Below, in pieces: positions 1 through 5,117 of a stretch of DNA of 6,018 nucleotides. Origin of the DNA: an uncultured Lachnoclostridium sp. (GTDB taxonomy: Bacteria > Bacillota > Clostridia > Lachnospirales > Lachnospiraceae); contig CATZVV010000122.1 of NCBI GenBank assembly GCA_958425285.1, positions 1 to 6,018 of the forward strand, in the 5' to 3' direction. The translations under genes and the position numbers were made by a program. A model generated the notes under the pieces. That model was not told where the DNA came from. It made no database searches and worked only from the letters and a program-made list of their open reading frames with translations. Each line of letters begins with the position of its first letter. The first letter of the stretch is position 1.

Positions 1-635
1 AATTTAACAGCACGAATTGCATCATCATTACCAGGAATGACATAATCCAGTTCCTCTGGATCACAGTTTGTATCAACAATACCAATCAAAGGAATTCCAA
101 GAATGTGTGCTTCCTGAATACAAATTCTCTCCTTTTTCGGGTCAACAACAAAAATTGCATCCGGAATCTTTTTCATTTCTTTAATTCCACCTAAATTCTT
201 TTCAAGTTTTGCCCATTCTTTCTTTAAATTAATAACTTCTTTTTTGGGAAGAACATCAAAAGTTCCGTCCTCTGCCATTTTCTCAATGGCTTTTAATCTT
301 TTGATTCTAGCCTGAATGGTCTTGAAATTGGTTAACATACCACCTAACCATCTTTCATTTACATAAAACATTCCACAACGTTCTGCTTCAGATTTAATAG
401 AATCCTGAGCCTGTTTCTTTGTTCCCACAAACAAAATTGAACCACCATCAGCAGCAATATCCTTAATTGCGTTATAAGCTTCATCTACAAGACCAACTGA
501 TTTCTGTAAGTCAATGATATAAATACCATTTCTTTCTGTATAGATGTACTCAGCCATTTTAGGGTTCCATCTTCTTGTCTGATGTCCAAAATGTACACCT
601 GCTTCAAGTAACTGTTTCATCGAAATAACACTCAT
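1..635 (-). CDS. rpsB: 30S ribosomal protein S2 (3' end cut by window edge)
   Basis: Structural protein of the small ribosomal subunit, needed for bS1 docking and late 30S assembly. Translating the minus strand from the ATG at 635 gives 211 intact codons up to the left edge. Family landmarks are present: MSVISMKQLLEAGVHFGHQ at the N-terminus, RRWNPKM just after it, FVGTKKQAQ near residue 70, NERWLGGMLTNF near residue 95, and DPEELDYVIPGNDDAIRA near residues 190-207. S2 is usually about 240-250 residues, so roughly 35 C-terminal residues lie outside the window. The start is firm: a strong Shine-Dalgarno GGAGGT at 646-641 lies 5 nt upstream of the ATG. It has its own promoter and a long leader, and directly follows the motility operon as in Bacillus subtilis. 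tsf would be expected just beyond the left edge (inference). Confidence 0.98.
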   Translation of the reverse strand, partial: MSVISMKQLLEAGVHFGHQTRRWNPKMAEYIYTERNGIYIIDLQKSVGLVDEAYNAIKDIAADGGSILFVGTKKQAQDSIKSEAERCGMFYVNERWLGGMLTNFKTIQARIKRLKAIEKMAEDGTFDVLPKKEVINLKKEWAKLEKNLGGIKEMKKIPDAIFVVDPKKERICIQEAHILGIPLIGIVDTNCDPEELDYVIPGNDDAIRAVK

Positions 636-783
636 AATTTACCTCCATTTGGTTGTTTGCTTCCGTAAACTTCATCTTTTGCAAGACCAGCTATTCCGTC
701 AAAATAAACTTTAAAAACCTGTTCACTAGCCAAAGAACACCTGGCACCGTTGCAAAAATCAATTTACGTGATTTTTTGTATCC
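636..783 (-). promoter_or_regulatory. Long structured 5' leader of rpsB
   Basis: About 147 nt separate the predicted transcription start from the rpsB ATG, with no credible reading frame on this strand. Two mutually exclusive pairings are visible in the RNA. One is a long-range helix of 735-744 (CCAGGUGUUC) with 687-696 (GAAUAGCUGG), nine pairs including one G-U around one G-G mismatch. The other is a local 5-bp stem of 735-739 with 720-724 (UGUUC/GAACA). A separate AT-rich hairpin lies nearer the 5' end. Many ribosomal protein operons carry such leaders for autoregulation by their own product, so S2 feedback is a reasonable guess. I cannot match it to a named motif. Confidence 0.5.
754..776 (-). 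repeat. AT-rich inverted repeat early in the rpsB leader
   Basis: AAAAATCA (minus strand 776-769) and TGATTTTT (761-754) are perfect 8-nt inverted arms around a 7-nt loop. The stem has a single G-C pair, and the T-run lies within the stem rather than after it, so it is a poor intrinsic terminator. It could be a weak attenuator or part of the leader fold. Confidence 0.4.
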
Positions 784-788
784 GACTA

Positions 789-817
789 ATTTTATCACAT
801 CTTTTTTCGAAAGACAA
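789..817 (-). promoter_or_regulatory. Sigma-A-type promoter of rpsB, extended -10
   Basis: On the minus strand a -35 box TTGTCT (817-812) is separated by exactly 17 nt from a -10 box TAAAAT (794-789). A TG dinucleotide one base upstream of the -10 makes it an extended -10 element. Transcription would start near the G residues at 783-782. The -35 box begins only 3 nt after the stop codon of the preceding gene (TAG, 823-821). This gives rpsB housekeeping expression independent of the motility operon. The boxes are read directly from sequence; activity is inferred. Confidence 0.8.
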
Positions 818-820
818 GTC

Positions 821-1336
821 CTAACTTACAATAATTTTTACAATTTCAGAAAAATCTGCTCCTATCGGAATCGAAAATGTTCCAACATTAATTCTCTCTG
901 TGTAACCATTTTGAACCATAAAATCTCGAAAATCTTCTGCACTCTTAATAATTCCATTTCGTTCAAGCCGGTTTGCCACTGCAATTGTTGCATCTCCCCG
1001 CTCAATCGTAATTTCTGCTGTCTTTGCCACTGACTTCTTTGTCTTTGCTTTTTTTGTTGAAGACATTTCTTTGTTTTCTTTGCCCTGTTTCTCTTTTTCT
1101 GGTGTTGTACTCGCGGCAGCAGGAGGTTCACTTTTTTGTGGAATGTCCACAGCACCTTGCGTTATACCCTCGGCAATTTCCTTGTCATTTTTATGTTCCA
1201 CAAAATCCATGCCCAGTTCTTTTGCCTGCCGAACAATACTTATATCAGAATCCGACTGACGATAAAATATACATAAAATCAGCGCCGATAAAATAATGCC
1301 AACACCCAGTCCGCGAATAAAATACTTTCTTTTCAA
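821..1336 (-). CDS. Single-pass membrane protein with MltG/YceG-type LysM-like domain, no catalytic domain
   Basis: Reading from the TTG at 1336 gives 171 residues. KRK at positions 2-4 precedes one membrane helix (about 6-24), so the positive-inside rule places the rest outside the cell. Residues 33-47 include AKELGMDF, and 55-104 is a Pro/Ala/Ser/Lys/Glu-rich linker. Residues about 107-168 (ITIERGDATIAVANRLERNG, then ADFRDFM-like and VGTFSIPIGADFSEIVKII segments) resemble the LysM-like domain that precedes the catalytic domain of MltG endolytic transglycosylases. The protein ends there; full MltG is about 340 residues or more and carries a catalytic Glu that this protein cannot have. A wall- or glycan-binding role is inferred. 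The TTG is preferred over the ATG at 1351 because GGAGG at 1349-1345 lies 8 nt before the TTG, whereas nothing like it precedes the ATG. Stop-to-start distance from the upstream gene is 1 nt, suggesting coupling. Confidence 0.82.
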   Translation of the reverse strand: MKRKYFIRGLGVGIILSALILCIFYRQSDSDISIVRQAKELGMDFVEHKNDKEIAEGITQGAVDIPQKSEPPAAASTTPEKEKQGKENKEMSSTKKAKTKKSVAKTAEITIERGDATIAVANRLERNGIIKSAEDFRDFMVQNGYTERINVGTFSIPIGADFSEIVKIIVS

Positions 1337-1349
1337 ACTATTTTCCTCC
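1337..1349 (-). promoter_or_regulatory. Ribosome binding site that fixes a TTG start
   Basis: GGAGG at 1349-1345 on the minus strand, followed by an 8-nt spacer containing the upstream gene's TAG stop, precedes TTG at 1336-1334. The competing ATG at 1351-1349 overlaps this Shine-Dalgarno and has only an A/T-rich sequence upstream. Confidence 0.75.
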
Positions 1350-1967
1350 ATACAAAGCAATTACTAATTTTACTTCTCCCTGACCAATGCCAAGTTCCTT
1401 GGAAATCTGAAGTACATTCTTTCCTTCTTTATAGAGTCTCTGAATATTTGCATTTCTTTCATTATCATCACCGGATAACTCCGATATACCATTTTTTACC
1501 CATTCATTTTCCTGCTTAAATATTTTCTCTGATTCGTCTTTTGCAAGGATATCTTTCTGTTTTTCTGATTCTGTAATAAATGCCAATTCAGAAGGTATTT
1601 CCTGAGATGCAAGCTTTAATTTTTTTTCTTTTTCAGATAACATATTATACATAAAAACTACTTCTTTATGATTCTGATCTATCTTCTCAAGAATCTGATT
1701 AGAATATTCATCAACTGCAATAATCTTTTCGTTACTAATATGCCCCATATGTTCCGTTGCTTCACTAACAATATCATGCATCTTCTCTTGTAAAATATCA
1801 TCAATCCGCCTTTTTACGATTTCTTCATCCTTATCTGACCATAATTCTTTTGGTTCATAATGACGCTGCTCATCCTCAACAGGACTTTCTTTTTTTTCTG
1901 ACAGAAAAAAACTGATACCAATCAATAAAAAACCAATGAGTAAAAGCACTACTTCTAAAACTGTCAT
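1338..1967 (-). CDS. DUF6115-type single-pass membrane protein, positional counterpart of SwrB
   Basis: A 209-residue protein. Residues 3-22 form a hydrophobic helix with no positive charge before it and SEKK after it, predicting N-out/C-in with a large cytoplasmic part. Residues 40-120 are charged and helical, probably coiled coil. The C-terminal 35 residues (about 173-206: IQRLYKEGKNVLQISKELG, then IGQGEVKLVIALY) look like a helix-turn-helix of the IAxxLGxGxGEVxL type. I recognise this as the DUF6115 type found in clostridial motility operons. In B. subtilis the gene between sigD and rpsB is swrB, a short bitopic protein that promotes maturation of the flagellar basal body and export apparatus. 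The shared location and topology suggest an equivalent role, but this is inference; SwrB is shorter (about 167 aa). ATG start with a modest GGAAAGGG ribosome site 8 nt upstream. The stop codon overlaps the ribosome-binding region of the next gene. Confidence 0.88.
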   Translation of the reverse strand: MTVLEVVLLLIGFLLIGISFFLSEKKESPVEDEQRHYEPKELWSDKDEEIVKRRIDDILQEKMHDIVSEATEHMGHISNEKIIAVDEYSNQILEKIDQNHKEVVFMYNMLSEKEKKLKLASQEIPSELAFITESEKQKDILAKDESEKIFKQENEWVKNGISELSGDDNERNANIQRLYKEGKNVLQISKELGIGQGEVKLVIALYGGK

Positions 1968-1989
1968 TTGCCATACCCTTTCCGTAATA

Positions 1990-2295
1990 TTATATTTTTA
2001 TATCAATAATACTTTCTGAAACAGGTTCTCTTTCCTTTGTTTCCTCTTTCTTCTTGTTCTGCTGTCTCCTTTGGTTTTGTCCTCCCTTTTTATTTTGAGA
2101 CTCACCATATGCATAATCTGGCCATTTTTTCTTCGTTTCGATCGTTTGTCTGCTATCGTGCATCACTTGATTTGAAAACTGGCTCTCAGCATGCTGCTTC
2201 ATTTGCTCTGCATGTCGAATTTGATTTCCATGATTCATCGAAGCTTCCTGTGATCGGGGAGCTACTGTTGCAATATCAATTGGTCTTATTGGCAT
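1990..2295 (-). CDS. Small soluble Gln/Lys/Glu-rich protein of the motility operon, function unknown
   Basis: A 101-residue protein without a membrane helix or signal peptide. The N-terminus MPIRPIDIATVAPRSQEAS is the most protein-like segment and resembles short proteins (pattern M-x-[IV]-R-P-[IL]-D-x-x-x-x-x-P-[KR]-[ST]-x-E) that I associate with clostridial flagellar operons next to FapA-like genes. The middle (20-55) is rich in His, Gln and Met. Residues 58-92 are strongly basic/acidic (KKK, QNQRRQQNKKKEE) and likely disordered. The start is supported by AGAGGAG at 2310-2304, 8 nt before the ATG. It follows the FapA-like stop by 26 nt and precedes the DUF6115 gene by 22 nt, so it is cotranscribed. 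No function can be assigned; a small adaptor or chaperone-like partner is only a guess. Confidence 0.8.
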   Translation of the reverse strand: MPIRPIDIATVAPRSQEASMNHGNQIRHAEQMKQHAESQFSNQVMHDSRQTIETKKKWPDYAYGESQNKKGGQNQRRQQNKKKEETKEREPVSESIIDIKI

Positions 2296-2321
2296 CTCAT
2301 CAACTCCTCTCTACAGCACCT

Positions 2322-3926
2322 CTAAAAGGTAATTACCTGCTCTTTTATGTCTGCTCCTTCCAAAACAAACTCTGTCTGGGTTATTGTCTCCCGAATAATT
2401 TTCATCATGTCTCGAATTACAATCTTAGTGCCGGCATAAACACGACTCTCAACTCGGATACTGACATCCCTTGCCTGTACTATCTGCTCATTTAAAAGAG
2501 CAAGTTTATTACTAACAGACTCCATATCTTCCATTAATTTACCTCGGTTAAGTTTGGCTACTTTTAAATAATTTTCCTGCTCTTCTGTCAATAAACCTCC
2601 TTGTCTCAGCACCTTGCCTAACATCATAATAACCTGATCCATCTTCTTTACTTCTTCAATCTTTGCACTCATCTGATCCTGAAGTTCTTTTGCTCTAATC
2701 TGTATATCTGTATCTGAAAGAATCTCTAGTTTTGTATCTGTTCCCATTGTAGAACCAACATTTCCAACCCTGATATTCCCATATGTCTTTATATATCCAC
2801 CAGTAACAAGACCACGCTTTCCAGTAACCGTTACATCTCCTCTTGCTGTAATCTGCGAATGCATAACCGCATCTGACGTCAATTCACCTTCTACCTCAAC
2901 AGTACAATTTTCCAAATATCTTGCGGCCACATTGCCCTTGGCCTTAAATACACCTCTTGACATCCCCTGCATTCCACTTTTTAAAACAATATTCCCACCA
3001 GCCTCTAATATGGCGCCTTCCACCACACCATTTACAATAATGTCCCCTTCGGCACACACTTTGTAACCAGTGAGAATATTTCCTGTAACTTCAACTGTTC
3101 CCTTATATTCAATATCTCCTGTAGAAGCATCTACATTATTTCGAACTGAATAAACATCCGAAACCATAACAAGACTATCCACTAACGTAACATGTCCTGC
3201 CACATCTGAAGTAATTGTTAAATGATCTTCAGACAAGGTAATATTGCGCCCAAAACGCAATCGCTGAATTTTAACCTTTTTAGGCGGAATCGGATTTCCC
3301 AATACACTTATTCCCGGCTCTCCCCGATCTGCAGGTTCCAAAGTTGCTAAAATGTCTCCCTGCTTAACCGGTTTAATGTTTCCTAATTTGTGAAAATCCA
3401 CGCTGCCATCATCATTTCTTTTGGGCTTGGCAGTAACATTTGTATCAAAGTGATATGTAATTTTGGCATCATGCCCCTGTCTGGGCATAGTTGCCTTTGC
3501 AATGGCATAGTCTGTACAGTAATTTCTTTTAATCGCCAATATATCAACTATTTTCTGATTTATGCCATGAACAATACCTTTATCCTTAATTTCCTGAACA
3601 ATATCTTTTTTTTCTAACTTTTTACCCCCCTCAGCGGGCGGATAAAATCTTATCACTGCATATAATCCGCTATCATCAACACGTGCCTGTACTACCTCTG
3701 ATTCGGGCACACCAGAATCAGGACCTAAAAGGAATTCACTCGCAAACTTTCCAACCTTGATGTAATTTGTAAGACCAACAATATCATAACTGTTAATCGA
3801 CTCCAAATTCAGATATTGAATAATATCATCTGCCGAAATCGAATTTCCTCCATCACTAGCATTATAAATCTTCAGCCACACACCACTATCCTTATGGATT
3901 AACTGAAAATAAGCATTTCTTTTCAT
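2322..3926 (-). CDS. FapA family protein (DUF342, flagellar assembly protein A type)
   Basis: A 534-residue cytoplasmic protein. Residues 1-165 form the N-terminal region. The family's signature follows: KPVKQGDILATLEPADRGEP at 186-204, then GISVLGNPIPP (205-215), the G-x-x-G-x-x-V-x-G-x-x-I pattern. Residues about 265-400 carry repeated short strands with turn glycines (GTVEVTGNI, AEGDIIVNGVVEGA, AGGNIVLKSG, KGNVAARYL, RGDVTVTG, YGNIRVG), a right-handed beta-helix like that of bactofilins. Residues 405-485 are a coiled coil and 486-530 a short C-terminal cap. FapA-like proteins are linked to flagellar assembly in Vibrio, where FapA affects polar flagellation. The molecular function in Firmicutes is not settled. 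AAGGAG at 3939-3934, 7 nt before the ATG, fixes the start. It lies 34 nt after fliA, with no promoter in that gap. Confidence 0.93.
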   Translation of the reverse strand: MKRNAYFQLIHKDSGVWLKIYNASDGGNSISADDIIQYLNLESINSYDIVGLTNYIKVGKFASEFLLGPDSGVPESEVVQARVDDSGLYAVIRFYPPAEGGKKLEKKDIVQEIKDKGIVHGINQKIVDILAIKRNYCTDYAIAKATMPRQGHDAKITYHFDTNVTAKPKRNDDGSVDFHKLGNIKPVKQGDILATLEPADRGEPGISVLGNPIPPKKVKIQRLRFGRNITLSEDHLTITSDVAGHVTLVDSLVMVSDVYSVRNNVDASTGDIEYKGTVEVTGNILTGYKVCAEGDIIVNGVVEGAILEAGGNIVLKSGMQGMSRGVFKAKGNVAARYLENCTVEVEGELTSDAVMHSQITARGDVTVTGKRGLVTGGYIKTYGNIRVGNVGSTMGTDTKLEILSDTDIQIRAKELQDQMSAKIEEVKKMDQVIMMLGKVLRQGGLLTEEQENYLKVAKLNRGKLMEDMESVSNKLALLNEQIVQARDVSIRVESRVYAGTKIVIRDMMKIIRETITQTEFVLEGADIKEQVITF

Positions 3927-3960
3927 TTTCCTTCTCCTTCCAGACCAACACTAAATACAC

Positions 3961-4731
3961 TCAATAAAATAAATGCATAAAATCAATACCGTCCCCCAAC
4001 TGTACCCTAATTTTTTGAAGTGCTTTTGTATGAAGTTGAGAAACTCTTGACTCTGAAACCCCCAAAATCCGGCTTATTTCTTTTAATGTCAATTCCTCAT
4101 AATAATAAAACGTAATTACTTTCATTTCCTTTTCGGTTAATGCCTGTAATGCTTCCTGAAGCTGCCTCTTTAACTCCTGCTTTTCAATTGCCTGTTCCGG
4201 CTGCTCATATCTTTTTGTAGAAACAGGGTCGATTTGTGGTTCGCCATTCTGCTCTCTGTAATCGTCTAAATAAATTAAACTGGAAAACCGCACCTGACTT
4301 CTCCAATTGCCAAATTCCTCCTGTGATAAACCAAGTTCCTGAGCGATCTCTTCTTCTTTTGCCGGCCTCCCATATTCTGCTTCCAGCTTTTTTTCTGCAT
4401 TTTCTATTTGACGTTGCCTCTGGCGCAAGGTACGTGGAATCCAATCCATTTTTCGAATCTGATCTAAAATCGCTCCCCGTATTCGAAGACTTGCATAAGT
4501 TTCAAATTTCACTCCTTTTTCCAAACGAAACTTATCAATGGCATCAATCAAACCAAAAATACCATAACCCACAAGATCATCATATTCTACCGTATAGCCC
4601 AAATACATACTCAATCGTCCTGCTACCAGCTTTACAACACCGGCATATTCTAAAATGAGTTTTTCTCTAAGTTCCGGGGTTTTTTTCTGCACATACTTTT
4701 CCCACAGCTTAGTTCTTTCTGTTTCTGTCAT
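3961..4731 (-). CDS. fliA: RNA polymerase sigma factor for flagellar operons (sigma-28, FliA/SigD)
   Basis: Alternative sigma factor that directs transcription of late flagellar, chemotaxis and often autolysin genes, held in check by the anti-sigma factor FlgM. The 256-residue length is typical. Region 2 spans about 20-100, with DDLVGYGIFGLIDAIDKF (51-68) for core binding and FETYASLRIRGAILDQIRK (76-94), then DWIPR (96-100), for -10 recognition and melting. Region 3 is about 101-165 (RPAKEEEIAQELGLS). Region 4 is about 195-243, with LTEKEMKVITFYYYEELTLK followed by the helix-turn-helix EISRILGVSESRVSQLHTKA that contacts the -35. No other in-frame start exists before a TAG at 4758-4756, so the ATG at 4731 stands, although its G-rich Shine-Dalgarno lies unusually far upstream. 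Position after cheD matches sigD of B. subtilis. Confidence 0.97.
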   Translation of the reverse strand: MTETERTKLWEKYVQKKTPELREKLILEYAGVVKLVAGRLSMYLGYTVEYDDLVGYGIFGLIDAIDKFRLEKGVKFETYASLRIRGAILDQIRKMDWIPRTLRQRQRQIENAEKKLEAEYGRPAKEEEIAQELGLSQEEFGNWRSQVRFSSLIYLDDYREQNGEPQIDPVSTKRYEQPEQAIEKQELKRQLQEALQALTEKEMKVITFYYYEELTLKEISRILGVSESRVSQLHTKALQKIRVQLGDGIDFMHLFY

Positions 4732-4776
4732 AAGTAATGTTCTTGCCCCCTCTTCCTATCTTCTCTTCTACTCTCC
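4732..4776 (-). promoter_or_regulatory. Polypurine leader with over-spaced Shine-Dalgarno before fliA
   Basis: From 4776 to 4746 the minus strand is purine at 29 of 31 positions, the exceptions being T at 4770 and 4758. It holds several SD-like elements: GGAGAG (4776-4771), GGAAGA (4756-4751) and GAGGGGG (4752-4746). The nearest strong one ends 14 nt before the ATG, about twice the usual spacing; only AAGA (4744-4741) is at normal distance. This implies weak or regulated translation of the sigma factor, or ribosome loading by coupling. A GGA-binding regulator such as CsrA is possible but unproven. Confidence 0.5.
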
Positions 4777-4790
4777 ATTTACGATATTAC

Positions 4791-5087
4791 TTAACTGATT
4801 TCTGTTTTCTGTTCCTCTTCAAGTGCTTCCTGTTCTAGACGTTCTCTTTCCAACTGCTCCTGCTGTTCTTCTTCCAAACGCTTTGCTTCCTCTAACTGTC
4901 TGATATTTTCTTCCTGCATTTTCCGTATAATATACTCAGCAACTGTACCAAGACAATAAAAAATAAGTAGAACAAGAATCAGCGCAACTAAACTATACAG
5001 CACATCCCAATGATTCATAATACTAATAATGGAACAAATCAATCCGGCAACCAGCATAATACATGCTGGGATATATCTGTTTTTCAT
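4791..5087 (-). CDS. Small membrane protein with two helices and an acidic coiled-coil tail, function unknown
   Basis: From the ATG at 5087 the product has 98 residues. Helix 1 is about 5-23 (YIPACIMLVAGLICSIISI) and helix 2 about 28-50, joined by a four- or five-residue loop (MNHWD); KNR before helix 1 and RK after helix 2 predict both ends in the cytoplasm. Residues 53-95 are almost entirely Glu, Gln, Arg and Leu in a coiled-coil pattern. An alternative ATG at 5114, 3 nt after the cheD stop, would add nine polar residues. It has no Shine-Dalgarno but could use reinitiation, while the 5087 ATG has AAAGAG 7 nt upstream and puts the charged residues directly before the helix. I recognise no named family. 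Its place between cheD and fliA suggests a motility or envelope role, for instance a cytoplasmic-face docking helix (inference). Confidence 0.82.
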   Translation of the reverse strand: MKNRYIPACIMLVAGLICSIISIMNHWDVLYSLVALILVLLIFYCLGTVAEYIIRKMQEENIRQLEEAKRLEEEQQEQLERERLEQEALEEEQKTEIS

Positions 5088-5117
5088 GTTTTCACTCTTT
5101 TCTGTAATTCCCATTGC

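Noticed and set aside
653..1033. 126-codon plus-strand open frame
   Set aside because: It lies antisense to the rpsB leader and the LysM-like gene, has a Cys/Asn/Phe-rich composition typical of reversed AT-rich sequence, and shows no recognisable domain.
862..1155. 97-codon minus-strand frame overlapping the LysM-like gene
   Set aside because: It is out of frame within the Lys/Gln-rich linker region and yields a low-complexity product; the overlapping frame has the recognisable domain and helix.
1263..1291. Plus-strand GCCGATAA (1284-1291), a perfect sigma-28 -10 sequence, with an upstream TAAA at 1263
   Set aside because: Spacing to the TAAA is 17 nt instead of about 15, and the bases encode the membrane helix of the LysM-like protein on the other strand. 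No plus-strand gene follows, so chance is the simpler explanation.
2327..2338. 12-bp perfect palindrome AGGTAATTACCT
   Set aside because: It lies in the last codons of the FapA-like gene (Val-Ile-Thr). One or two 12-bp palindromes are expected by chance in 6 kb, and there is no partner site or T-tract.
2037..2495. 152-codon plus-strand open frame
   Set aside because: It is antisense to the small soluble protein gene and the 3' end of the FapA-like gene, both of which have good ribosome sites; its composition looks like a shadow frame.
4236..4658. 140-codon plus-strand open frame
   Set aside because: It is entirely antisense to the highly conserved sigma-28 gene and has no family features.
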